A stretch of DNA of 64,000 nucleotides from Ischnura elegans (lineage: Eukaryota; Arthropoda; Insecta; Odonata; Coenagrionidae), in contig NC_060251.1 of the NCBI RefSeq assembly GCF_921293095.1, forward strand, positions 58,855,585-58,919,584. Direction: 5' to 3'. A program made the position numbers and the translations under genes. This document shows positions 1-11,145 of the stretch, piece by piece. The notes under the pieces were generated by a model that searched no databases, was not told where the DNA came from, and saw only the letters and a list, made by a program, of their open reading frames with translations. Every line of letters starts with the position of its first letter. Within the stretch, counting starts at the first letter, position 1.

Positions 1-340
1 TGTCTGGGTCTCCACCTTAGAAGTGGAGGTGGATTAGTGGAAGAAATTTTCAACCAATGAATGTGTAGTGGATGGACAGCCAGCATCATAAAAAGGCAGT
101 GAAAATCTAGTCTTGTCACCTTAAACTTGATGATGAAAGCAGGATGAATCTTGAAACTAATGTCTGTTTTACTAAATAATGGATACAGATGGAGAACATA
201 GAATCACCAAATAGTTGGTCTATTTTCTCCTTGGGAACTACATATTACGAAGCGTAATCTGAGTAAGCTTAAATTTCTAAGCTGTTCCAAGAAGGATTTG
301 CATCATGCATTTGATTTTTGTATTTGGTTTAGAAACTCAC

Positions 341-431
341 CAGCACTTGTAAGTAGGCCAGTTCCCAACCAGGGATGAAGATAATCATAATCAGGGCTTT
401 TGTCAATGTGCTTATTGCTGCTCAAAATAAT
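341..431 (-). CDS. CYP4 exon 3
   Basis: 91 bases. The acceptor is a pyrimidine tract ending CTACCTCAG (434-432) and the donor is GTGAGT at 340. Encodes [17 protein letters not shown] then [13 protein letters not shown] plus one base (phase 1). The block PWLGTGLL is one of the most conserved short CYP4 motifs. The exon is too short and stop-bounded to stand out as an open frame; it was found by reading the minus strand between splice sites. Confidence 0.87.
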
Positions 432-3400
432 CTGAGGTAGAAAAAGAAGATTGAATTAGGTATCTATGTAATTATATCAATCTGTAAAACCATTTATTAG
501 TTGAAGAAAAAATATGCAACAGAGATAGAATATATATCCCATTCATTTAAGCCTTGTTAATTGATACAGTGTATAAAGTAAGATCTGCTTAAATAGTGTG
601 GGCAGAGTAATTTATTGTTATATGGCCATTGATTCTAAAACTACCAAGCAAGCTGCATTGAATGCATTATGATTTTTTGTAGGAAAAACTTTCTTACAGA
701 AGCTTTTGTTCCATGAACCTGCACTAATGAGTAAAATGATTTTTTTCTGTATAGAAAGTTGATCATTGCTTTTGGTTACAATTTGTTTTTTTTGTGTCAA
801 AATGTTATTTTCATGAAATTTACATAACTTTTAAACACCTATTGTGCCCTTATGTGCATGGGGAAAGAGGTCCGCTTGGTGCCTGGCTTGCCCGTATGGG
901 CACACTAATTTTAAAGGCATTAAAGGGTGCATTAGAAATAAATCTTGGAAGGACAACCACTGGGAATTTAAATCCAGGGTACTTAAGGTTAAAAATTTAT
1001 CCTTGAAGATGAGTGTCTTTTTTGTGAATATTACATTACCAATCTAATATTTTCAACCATATTCCAAAAGAATTTGGATTTTATTTACAAATTTCATACT
1101 CTGCAAATAGTTGTTGGAATGAATGGCAATATTGATCTGCAGAAAAAAGAAATTTCAGAATTAAATAAAGAGGAGATTACTATGTATCAGTATAACCCAA
1201 AATCTGACATCCCGCAGGCCATTGCATAATTAAATTTGAATTAAAAATAAAACTTAAATTAAAAATGTTCCTAAGTCATGCATTGAACTGTCAATGATGT
1301 GATCCCAAGTCAAAATCATTTCCATGAAAATAACATTCCAGTGAAACAGCTGGTAAATTAACTGTTCAAGTTGGATTTATATCTCTCTCTACGGAATACA
1401 TACTTACTTGTATATCCACGTAAGTCATGAACATTAAAGTATTTCATCAATACAAACAGTAAGTTTTAACAAGTAATATGTGATGTATAATTCTGATTCT
1501 ATACTTTTGATTGTCCCTGTGAAATCTTGTTCTCATTGATTACCTATGTTTAATTAATCAAATTACTTCTTAATTATTGTGGACTATAATCCATGCATAT
1601 CATCTTAATGCTACAGATTAGGTATCAGTGTTTTCACAACCATCACCATTAATGAAAAGACCTCAAGATGCAAATCAAATCAATATGCTTTGGTTCCTCT
1701 CTCCCATCACCAGAAAGAATAGCCATCACCTCAGTTATTGTCATTCAAAAATTGTAATACCTCTACTAATTTTGGGTCGGTGATGAACACGTATGGTAAC
1801 TTTGCTAGCCAACTCCTTGCCATTCCGATGCGACGACCGTACATTAGAGTGGCAGCTTGAAGTCTCTGGAACAGTTCTGAGGTGGAATTTTGCATGTTGT
1901 ATTATTTAAAAAAGTATAGCTTGTAAAAAATTTAACAATTGAGGAAAGAGTGATTTCAGCATTCCTGTCATGTTGCACCTGGAGGCCAAATGACTGGTTT
2001 TGGAAAAATCTGTTTTTTTTTAATTGTGGTGTATGACATCGAAAAATCTGAAAGACAGTCTGGGAACCCAAAAGTGCCCTAAATTATTTCAGTAGGATAT
2101 GAATCATAAGAGCGTACGCAATTACAGTCACCCTTAATATATCTCCTAGTAAGATATGTAAATGACAATGAAGCTATGAAGCCTATGTGTTTAAATGAGT
2201 CAATAGGCTTGGCAGTCTGGTCGCAGGTAGACTCCAAATGAGCAGATGATACATGTGTAAATGCCTATCTTCCATCGCATATTTATCTCTGACTCAATGT
2301 AATTCTTGAACCTCGGAGGCCTTGTCTCTCGCATATGCTATCTCGCATGCTTCTAAGCCTTGGCAATTGAGAGAGGGCAAAGCAGAATGAGATACAAAGG
2401 GAGTATGAATGTATGAATGAAGATAAACACTAATGTTGCTCATAAATATTTTGGAAAATTTTGGTTTAAATATTGGCATAGAGTAAGTACCTACTCTATG
2501 GTATTGGCCTGAGTGACTCTTCTAAAATGTTAAGTAATATAAAATAATTTTTGCTAACTAAATTTTTGGCATAATTTTGTATACAAAGTCCACGCAATAA
2601 AGAAGATAATTTTTTCAGAATTGAATTTTCAGAAAATTATTAAGAACATTAATGGTTTAAGAAATATTTTTGACAATGCAGTTCATTGCCTGTCAAGTTT
2701 TTTCAAGAATTGGAAAAGACTGAATTACAGAATGAAATATCTTCATTACGTGTATCTTACTCACTCTTTATAGCCTCAATTGATGTTGTCTAAGGTACTA
2801 AAATATTATGCAAATCCTTTTACTTTGAATAATGCAATCGCAAATCTACCTCCTTATGATAAATATTATTGCTAACAGCAAGCTGATTGAAGAGTATCAA
2901 ATTAAAATATCATGGCTGTTATATCCTTATTTTTTATTGCACCTCCTTATCAATATTCGTGATTAATTTTCATCTACTGATTTTATCTGATCCCTGAAGA
3001 AGGGGTTTGAGAAACCGAAACCTCATTAATCCCATTTTGGTTGATTTAATCTCACCGCTTACTTATTAAAACTCCCTAATCCCTGAAATAAGAGTTTCAT
3101 CTGTCAGTTCATATTGGGTTTTATTATTTTAAACTTATGCCTACACATTTATGCAATTATTACCTCAGTTGCAACGGCATCATAGAGGAGCACCCATGGT
3201 TGTTGCCCAATCCAAGCTTTGATTATGGCACCACCTGGATTGTGGGCAATACTTCCTATATTGATCCTGTCAAATATCTCTGACAGTCGACGGTACGGTT
3301 TGAAGGAAACGGCATGAGACAGAACAAAGAATTGGATGTGTATGTCAAGGTAAGAGGATTTGGTGAGAGAGAGAAAAAAAGTTGGAAGAAAAAGACTTAT

Positions 3401-6400
3401 TATTCGCTGAAATCCAATTAATATAGATGGGATAGATGGGTGTGATTCATAACTGTAACACATATAGTTTTTGAAATTCAGACATTTTTTCTGCTCTTAA
3501 AACATTTCATTGAAATTTTGCACAAATATGGAGGCAAATATTGTCACTGTGTATATTGAAAAAAATCAAAATATGTATCTATTAGTAGATGGCATTAAAT
3601 CTAGAATATGAAATAATTTTCTTTGGTTATGATTCTATTTGCATGTAGGTATGTGAGAATTATAATTCAGTTTAATATGAGGATTGAATTGATTAAATCA
3701 CTGATTGTAATTAACCCTTTCATTGCGTAAAATTTTCTCAGAGTTGTTTCACATTGGCGGAGAATTTTTTTTCACTGCATTCACTTTATTTTTCGAAAAT
3801 ATGTAAACAATTTCAATACAAAAAAGATTTTTATATTCATTTCACTATTTATTAAACAATTTGTTAATGGCATCACAGTGATGCCATCCGCACCCATGTG
3901 AAACAATGCTCCGGATATTTATGCAACCCGTTACACAAACATTAGGTGACGACTGGCAACTAATCTTTGCGTAGCAACTAAGAAGCTTAAAATAATTTCT
4001 GAAATGATGGCGGAATTGAATTATAAAAGAAGATAAATATATTCTCAGTTATCATCCACTTTCCATGCATCATATTTTGGGCAAATAAAAGTTTTTGAAG
4101 TTTAATTTTCACATTTATAAATTTTTAAATTTAGCAGTAACTTAGATTTGTATGCAAACATATGAAAGTTATTTTATCTTTTTGACAATTTATTTTGCGT
4201 TAATGCTATAAAAACTAACTAATAATTGTGGAATTCTTTGAAAAAAGGCTTCAAACACAGCCCTGGAGCTTCTGCACATCATATATCATCAGAGCCACTT
4301 TTTAGTCGTTCTTAGAACGTGAGGAGTATTATTTTTCTGTTTGTCCTTAGACTTTCAGAGGTGCGTCTTTTTTTAGTAACTCAATAGATATTTCAAGAGA
4401 TTATTATAATTTTCCATGCGTAAACTCAGCAGTGTTGCCACGGAAGGGGGGGTAATGGGTTACAAACCCCGTTGAGGCGCCAAAAACGGGTTAGATGGCC
4501 CCCGCACCCTCCGGAAGGGCCCTAAAATCTCCTGCAAAAACCCCTCATTTCAAAATCGTGGCTTCGCGACTGTATAAACTGTGTCCACAGAGATGAAATC
4601 TATCGATTAATTTTCGCACGACTTTGTTTGCATGTCCCCTGCCTCCAACATCAGGATCCTTCGCCCCTGTGTAAATTATAGCATCTTGCACGACGCCATT
4701 AGGCCCTGAAAGCATATATAATGTTATGCCGTGTTTGTGGCGCCAAAGCAACATGGACTCATGAAGCAGAGTTCTTTACCCAGATAGTAAATTTATTTCA
4801 TTCTTTGAGTGAATAAATTCAAAAGGGGTCGAATTTTATGCAAGGGGTCTCTTGATATCGGATCATCTACTCCAGGGTCCCTGCCAAAATGCATGCAACG
4901 AAAAATTAGTTGAAATCGGTCTCGGGAAAAAGTGGTGTGAAGACAAGAAACATCGAAAATATTTTCCTACATTTTCCAATAATCTGGAATGGATGGCCAT
5001 CTTGTAATACTTAATGCAATCATACATTAGGTATACCAGATTAAAAATACCCCCCATTCCCCACGAGTAATATCCCTATGCTCGGTCTTTTCTAATTATA
5101 ATAGCTCTATTTGGTTGAAGTAAAATATGTAAATTGCTTCAAAGTTAAAAAAAACCCTTCGCGGAGAAGACTCAATGCAGTGTTCCATGCATAAACTTGA
5201 GTAAATTGTGCCAGAGGTAGTTTTATTGCGAGGAGATATTCTAAGCCTAGTTCACCAAAGGCTGATACATAAACGGTCCTTGGGGTTTGAGAATAGGAAT
5301 AAAATTAAAAATAAAGGTTTCTCCCATATTCCACGTAAGTGGCTATATATATGTAAAATACTGAAATTTCCAAAAGAAAAAGGCTATACGGTAATATTAT
5401 AAAAAAATAAAATCTCTGTAGGGGAGTGAAAATGCACGCAATCGAAAGATGTCCGAAGTAGAGACTGTACTAATGGCGAGAGTCGAAAAAACTGAGCAGG
5501 AAGAGCTCACCTTCTCCACCACATGCACATAACAGAATACTTTGCATTTGCATGCATTTCTCATAAGAATGGCAAAAATACTTCTAAAAATAGAGATAAC
5601 AGGAGACACAGAGTGACTTGTAGTCTATTCCGCGGTGACATAAAATGTCTCTTTTTTTTTGAGCCCCGAAATTTGATCATTTTTTCCCCAAAGATTTCAC
5701 CAATTCTAATTTCTCATTCAAAATGAAATAAATATAAAAGTTTTCCTAGAACCTTCAATATTTCCCGTGAATAACGAATTGGTGGACGTAATTATTCGAG
5801 CCAAGTAACTTTAACAAACTCAAACGAAATAAATGAGAAAAAGTCGAAAAAATCTATTTCTTTTTCCGAAACCAATATAATCAAACCCCTATTGATAGGA
5901 TCGTTCAGAAAATGAGTTGCAAATATGTTATGGTAGAATGTTATGAGTTAAAACGGCATTATGTAAATATTAAGTTTAAACAATAATAAAAAGAGAAACA
6001 TATTATTCAACTGTGTTTAGCTTGTGTATTGTGACCGTATTTTGATATACGAAAATATATTTCGTCGGTGAGATGAAAGGAATATTATGACTAAATATTG
6101 TTTACAAAAATTTTAATACGACTAAAACGGGGATAATAACCTTCACATATGGCAACATTTAGTACAAATATTCAGAAGAGTAAAGAAAATATCACATTTT
6201 AATTTTTTTGTAATGGCGAAAAATCTTACAAATTAAAAAGTACTCCATAAATGTAAAAAAATGTACTAAAAAAATATAAACTTTTTTCAAAAACGGAAGG
6301 CATATCAAGGTAGCCTAATCCAATGTGCGTGCGGGAAACCATCGTGAGAGTAGAAAGAACAGAGCGGAGGAGCGTAGGGAGCGATTGAAGGACATAGGCC

Positions 6401-7475
6401 GGCATGGCATCAATGTGATGCCACCCGCCCGTTGGCAGGACCTATGCTGGGCATCAATGCTATGCCATCCGCACTCAAAGGGTTAAGGTTTACTTTATCA
6501 TTGAGAGTCAAAGTGCATCCATTCTAATGATTCTTTTTAAATTTTGAAATAACATATGATTAACAATTGTTCTTAGACAGTTTTTTTTATATGAATTCAT
6601 AAGTTCATGGAAAAGGTGGAAATTCAATTATAGTCAGTGGAATATAGGTGATAATTAGCTGCAACTTCTTCTACTTTAATTTGATTAATGTTAATAAAAA
6701 TTCAAAGAAATGATCACATGAATAGTTGAGTACCCAGCTTTGCAATTTGGGTAAGGATTAATCAATAACTTAGTCGATGCAGATTGTAGATTGCTGTATG
6801 CTATCAATTGTTTACTTTCAGGCTTTTTGAAAATTTTACCGTAAAACTCATTTTTAAAAATAGGTTTTAATTAATTTCTTGGTTATTCTTAACCTTTTAC
6901 TGAAGTAAATCCAGTTTTTGCCTCTTGGTTAAAAAAACCAATAAGTCTATTTTATTTTAAGAAAAGTTAAAATTTTATCTTTATTTTTTTATAACCTATA
7001 TTTCAAATGTGAGAAGGTGTATTAAATTTTTTTTAGCTAGTTAAAAGGGGTGATACTAATCAATTAATGGTACCCTTTGAATGTATTTTTCTTCTATATT
7101 CAAAATATAATCTCTAAAAATTTGGTTTTTGCTAAGTTTACCATAAAGCAAATGCATGGAAAAAGTATATATTTTCCATCAATTTTGAAGGAATAGGAAA
7201 TTGTGTGTTGATAGGTGATACATCAGCATCAAATTTTCATCTTTATTATTCTTACCATCATGTTCCACATTTATTTGCAACGTGTTTCCAATAATTGGTA
7301 GAGCAGGAGGGCCAGGTATTTTGTCCATAAGTTCGATGAGACGAGCTCGTTTCTTCCTGTATCTGTGCACGTACAGTGCCATGGCACATGCCAGAGTGAT
7401 GGAGACAAAAATGGAGATGAGTGTTGGCACTGAATTCGATGGGAGGAAGGATGAAGTCCTGGGCAAGGAGATCAT
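341..7475 (-). CDS. CYP4-family cytochrome P450, 5' three coding exons (gene runs off left edge)
   Basis: Microsomal P450 monooxygenase; CYP4 enzymes hydroxylate fatty acids, hormones or xenobiotics at the ER membrane. Three exons join in phase: 7475-7256, 3279-3164 and 431-341. Exon 1 has a hydrophobic N-terminal anchor (about residues 15-35), a basic RYRKKR stretch and the proline hinge [15 protein letters not shown]. The junction of exons 1 and 2 reads HDEIFDRI, and exon 2 continues to [14 protein letters not shown]. Exon 3 reads [21 protein letters not shown]. All are hallmarks of the CYP4 N-terminal third. The I-helix, ExxR and heme-cysteine exons would lie left of base 1, so catalytic integrity cannot be judged. 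Introns are about 4.0 kb (holding a piggyBac element) and 2.7 kb. The CYP4 assignment is firm; subfamily (CYP4C-like) and substrate are unknown. Confidence 0.9.
2477..2503. repeat. Short perfect palindrome, arm CATAGAGTAAGTA
   Basis: CATAGAGTAAGTAC is followed by its near complement within CYP4 intron 2. The same arm forms the larger hairpin at 29494-29546, so the two look like traces of one small inverted-repeat element. Confidence 0.6.
2985..3045 (+). other. TGAAGA-hairpin-GAAAC core motif (H1)
   Basis: CTGAAGA (2994-3000) is followed by a five-pair helix, GGTTT (3004-3008) with AAACC (3012-3016), then GAAAC (3017-3021). The order resembles a hammerhead-ribozyme core, but three extra bases separate CTGAAGA from the helix and no long flanking arms are visible. 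Penelope-like retroelements are known to carry hammerhead motifs, so this may be a Penelope relic inside CYP4 intron 2. Confidence 0.4.
3164..3279 (-). CDS. CYP4 exon 2
   Basis: 116 bases. The acceptor is CTGTCAG just before 3279 and the donor is GTAATA from 3163. The first two bases complete the Glu codon of DEIF. The exon ends in phase 0 after GAG, and exon 3 resumes with IILSSNKH, as expected for CYP4. The reading frame extends upstream of the acceptor, but that part shows no P450 similarity and is intronic. Confidence 0.87.
3711..6486. mobile_element. piggyBac-type DNA transposon, decayed, with TTAA at both ends
   Basis: Left end is TTAA (3711-3714) followed by CCCTTTCATTGCG. Right end is CGCACTCAAAGGG followed by TTAA (6483-6486). 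The termini are imperfect inverted repeats starting CCCTTT, and TTAA is the diagnostic piggyBac target. Subterminal GATGCCATCCGCAC-type repeats occur near 3870-3900 and 6400-6475. A transposase remnant lies inside at 4545-4780. At about 2.77 kb it is close to full piggyBac size, but the coding part is mostly unrecognisable and shows further insertions. It sits in intron 1 of the CYP4 gene. Confidence 0.75.
4545..4780 (-). pseudogene. piggyBac transposase (DDE domain) fragment
   Basis: The reading frame gives [17 protein letters not shown], then [13 protein letters not shown] and [17 protein letters not shown], ending GHSLY. This is the PGBD/piggyBac DDE region in which KRHKYGIK..., PNG...YTG and GHSVY are conserved. 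The usual residues between ESM and RHKHG are missing, so there is an internal deletion, and the frame degenerates after GHSLY. No intact transposase remains. Confidence 0.75.
7256..7475 (-). CDS. CYP4 exon 1 (start codon and membrane anchor)
   Basis: Starts at the ATG at 7475-7473. Encodes 73 residues plus one base and ends GAT G, followed by donor GTAAGA at 7255. The reading frame stays open into the intron for about 25 more codons, but these do not resemble P450 sequence, and the phase-1 donor joins exactly to exon 2. Confidence 0.88.
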
Positions 7476-8799
7476 GGTGACTTTTCTTCTTTAACTAAAT
7501 ATGGAGACAGAGAAGCGAAAATGGAGAATGTAAAGCATTGATTTAGCCATAAAAATGGGCATAAGATTTGATGACATTATACTCCTTGACTCAATGCAAA
7601 TGGGCCACAAGTTTACTTATGTTTCATGTACCATCTGCTATGGATGGATCATAAGTTAACTCACATTTTTTATATTCTACTTTTATAAACCACCTGTAAT
7701 GATACATTATTACTACTTTGAATAAGCGCTGATTACATCAGTAGGAAATTTAGAAAACTTGATTGTCTTTGTGTTTTGATAAGTTATTGAGGGATTAAAT
7801 TAATTTTATTTGACTGCGAAAACCCAAGCTTCCTGGGAAATATACCCTGCAATAGGGGTAAGTTCGAAAAAAAATATATATTTGGCCTTTAATGTGTTGA
7901 CTCCAGCTCATGCATGACTGCTAAGTTACAAATATCATTGCATCACTCAATCCATGGATAAAAAATCACGGTGAACCTTCTGTTAGGTGCAAATGATCTG
8001 ACAGATGAAAGGCAAATAGTTTTTTTTTAATCTTTCTCAGTCACTGGTTGGCAAAATTGAATGATTATCTTTGTGGCTGATTACTTTTTACTTGTCCTAT
8101 TCAGCCATTTTGCATACGCTCATTCTGGAACTCACCATTGGAAGTTTCAATATTTTAGTCGGTGGAGCTTATTTTCCCAAAACTTTTCATTGTTCGGAAG
8201 ATATAAATATCCAGTTTAGATTACCATGGATAACTGTAAAAATTGTGTTCGAATGGATATGAGTCACTTTCTTCATCCATGCTTAATTGATCTTTTTTGA
8301 GATTTCTTACTGTTATATTATTATCTTGACATTTTCAAGGCATCTGAAGTAGACATATCCTTACATTTTCCTTTAACTTGAATTATAGTTTTCACCCGTA
8401 AGTACCCTCAAGCGTATGCAACCCAATTCGCACGCTAGAATATCGTGTGGTATATGCAGCCTATCTACTTTTGTTGGTCTTTTAACAATTTATATCGTGA
8501 AAAAATTGGTCAAAAAATGAGTAAATGTGTAATAAAGGGGTGAAATAAACACATGTAAACGATTTCCTGGTCATAGATTGAGAAGATTCCGTTTGTAACT
8601 GCGGTGTATTTTGGTGGAATTGAAGGTATTCGTCATTCAGAATCGTTCGTATTCAGAATCATTTCAAGTAAAACTTCAGTTTAACAAATACACTAGAGAT
8701 AGGCGATCAGATTTGAAAATTTTCGTTTTGTTAATTAGATTTGTTATTTTCCAAAGTCGGTCCTCTAGACTGATACGCCCGTCTCTATCATTTTCTGAA
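7476..8799. other. AT-rich region upstream of CYP4; no gene seen
   Basis: This holds the 5' flank and presumably the promoter and any 5'UTR of the minus-strand CYP4 gene. I see no convincing core-promoter motif that I would call, no coding similarity and no repeat with defined ends. Confidence 0.5.
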
Positions 8800-10019
8800 A
8801 CAGAACTTCGCGTATTACTTCAGCATTTCTGCCCCAAAGCCTCGGTGATCGCCCAAAGCCATCAGTTCCACAAAACCGTGCAGGGGAAGACAGATTCCGT
8901 AAGAGACTTCGCCGCAGAACTGAGAAGGGTTTCCCGAGGCTGCAATTATGGCGCTTTTTTTAGATCGCGCACTCAGGGACCAGTTCATATTAGGGCTTCG
9001 GGACAGAGAGATCGTACGGGCCCTGTATCTTGAAAGTGAGGACCTAGCATTTGAGAGGGCGGTGGAAATCGCTTCATCGCGGGAAGGAGCCTCCAGGAAC
9101 GCCGAGGCTTGCAACTTGTTCGCACCGTCGGAGGAAGTGGCTGCGGTTGGGGTCCATTTTGTAGACCGGGATAACTCGACTGGGGTTGGAGAGGAGCATG
9201 AAGAAGACGTTTTTCGGGTCACGACCCAAGGGAAGGGGAGAAGACCGGCCGGACCTCCCCGAAGTGCGGCATCATCAGGGGGAAACGCAGCGATGGTGTG
9301 TTTCTGCTGCGGAAGGAGGGGCCATTCAAGAATGGAGTGTCGATTTCGGCGTGCTAGGTGTGATCGATGTCAACGGGTGGGCCATTTAAAGGCAATGTGC
9401 AAACAGGGTCACTTGGGTGAGTACGAAAAAAGGGTATTTCATAGTGAGATTTCTGAAGGGTGTATGGAGGGTTATGAGCGGGAAGAAAAGGGTGTTGGAA
9501 TTTTTGATTTAGAGGTTTCTTCTGTTAGGGGTGAGAGTTATGGCGAAGAGTTCCCCTCACTTTTCAATATTAATTCTGCACTCGGGGATGCGCCATTTAA
9601 AGTGGCAATCTTAGTAGAGGGGGTCAAGCTGGATATGGAAATTGATACGGGTTCGGCCATTTCAGCAATATCGGAGGGCTGTTACCAGAAATATTTCTCA
9701 GAGTTGCCCCTGCAAAGAACAGCCATACGGCTTAAATCTTACTCCAACAACCTTATAAAATCAGGGGGCACCATTGGGGTAAAGGTCCGCCACAAGAGTA
9801 GAGTATATGAATTGTCACTCTTTGTCGTCAAAAATGGAGGGCCGCCAATCATGGGGAGGGATTGGCTAAAAATTTTAAGAGTGACCATACCAGTAATGCA
9901 TTTGGGTGTCAGAGATCCCAAGTTGGAGAGGGTGCTAGAGAAATTTACCGCATTATAGGAAGGTGAACTGGGCACGTTTAATAAGGATCAAGTGACAAAC
10001 GTAATACATCACAATTCCT
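8800..10019 (+). pseudogene. Ty3/gypsy-like gag-protease fragment, frameshifted and truncated
   Basis: A gag C-terminal block (ending VRDFAAELRRVSRGCNYG) runs in one frame to a T homopolymer at 8955-8961; the continuation, DRALRDQFILGLRDREI, is in another frame. Two CCHC zinc knuckles follow (CFCCGRRGHSRMEC and CDRCQRVGHLKAMC), then a retropepsin with the active-site triad in EIDTGSAIS and the downstream PIMGRDWL. A TAG at 9956-9958 stops the frame, and about 20 residues of pol-like linker (EGELGTFNKD) remain beyond it. Reverse transcriptase, RNase H, integrase and both LTRs are absent. One-base slippage plus a nonsense change make this a dead fragment. The superfamily is inferred from the gag-PR arrangement. 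Confidence 0.8.
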
Positions 10020-10056
10020 AATAAGGATCAATATCAGCTCGAGTAAATTAAATTTT

Positions 10057-10389
10057 TTGCTCTTGCTGAGACATTCTCTCCGATTAATTAACAATTTCAT
10101 TAGATTTATATTCGATCTTCATAGAAATGATCATGTTTCAGAGTGCTTTGTCTTGAAGTGGCTGCCTCTTGGCTCCCGAAGGAACTACTTCGTGGGGTCT
10201 TTTCTGTACTCCCTCTATCAAACTCATATTCCTGAATACTTCTACGACCTATTCACCCTCAGAAATACTGTTTCCGTCGGAAGAACCCGGGCAGGACTAA
10301 ACCTTCTTCACATACCCCAAGCCCGTACTAATCAGTACTTAAATTCCTTCCCGATTATAGCATCCAAGTTTTGGAGTTCGCATCAATAA
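10057..10389 (+). pseudogene. Non-LTR retrotransposon reverse-transcriptase C-terminal tail
   Basis: The frame contains SFLYSLYQTHIPEYFYDLF, then RTRAGLNLLHIP and RTNQYLNSFPIIASKFW. This resembles the post-RT tail of CR1/Jockey-type LINE ORF2 proteins, which ends in a basic 'R(T/S)..Y..SF...(A/S)..W' block. Catalytic RT motifs are absent, so only the last ~100 residues survive. It lies directly behind the gypsy fragment, giving a nested or juxtaposed relic. The clade is uncertain. Confidence 0.5.
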
Positions 10390-10573
10390 AATTCTCCTCC
10401 CTCCTGTAATTTTGTAAGAGGAAATTGTATGAATATTTAAAAAAAATAGCACTATTATGAAGAATATTTAAAGCGCTATTGTTTTGAAGTGTAAGAATCT
10501 CAGCGCTGATTAATTTGATGTTTTTAGCATTCGTATTCAGTTACTCCTTGTGTCTATGTTAAGCTTATTTAAT

Positions 10574-11145
10574 AATAGAGTAGTTTCCTTCGTCAAAGAA
10601 AACGAAAGCAATTGATTGCGATTCGTTACCCACCATTAGTGTATTCATAATATACAAATTATTTGGTTTTAGAAATACCGGTTTAGACGAATGGCAAGGG
10701 TCAATTTTTATCCTCATTTGAAAAAGGCCCGATTGGCGCCCATGCGATGCAGGGAAGCATGTCTTAATAATCACCTATTAAAACTGGCTAAGGTCGGAAA
10801 GTTTTCCTCGTATGATAAAGTATTAATAATCCTTATTTAAGCCAAGCGCTACCAGCTAGCATGGTACTCTGCTACCTGCTAGCGTCCTGCGTCGTATCAG
10901 CGCTCAGAGCCTTGCCCCAAGGTCACCTCACTTGCGGCAGCGGGAACCAGAACGACGTCACACGGGAGTTTTCCCGGCATTCATACTTACCCGTCGCGTT
11001 TTCGCGCGCTTGAAAATTTTCACTTTTCATTTAATCGCGAAAAATAGATATCGTGTTTTAAAAATCTAAAAGCGTGATATACGTACTCCAGGAGTAATAA
11101 TCTTTCGATTTAGGCAATACAAAAATAATAGGAAACCACCCTATT
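10574..11145 (+). repeat. Family-A interspersed element, copy 1 (internally deleted)
   Basis: One of four copies of a non-coding element. It begins AATAGAGTAGTTTCC and ends GGAAACCACCCTATT, so the ends are inverted repeats (consensus AATAGGGTRGTTTCC), typical of a non-autonomous DNA transposon. Compared with the other copies it lacks the middle block between GCGATGC and CATGTCTTAATAATCAC. Target-site duplication and superfamily are not resolved. Confidence 0.7.

Noticed and set aside
1-20. Possible CYP4 exon 4 (minus-strand reading RWRPR at the window edge)
   Set aside because: It resembles the conserved KW...R start of CYP4 exon 4, but the only AG nearby gives a phase one base off from the exon 3 donor, and only about 15 bases are visible.
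2985-3045. Calling H1 a functional hammerhead ribozyme
   Set aside because: Three extra bases interrupt the core, no stem III or flanking arms are visible and no cleavage-site context can be fixed by eye.
9739-9975. Minus-strand frame over the protease region
   Set aside because: Antisense to the recognisable DTG protease block.
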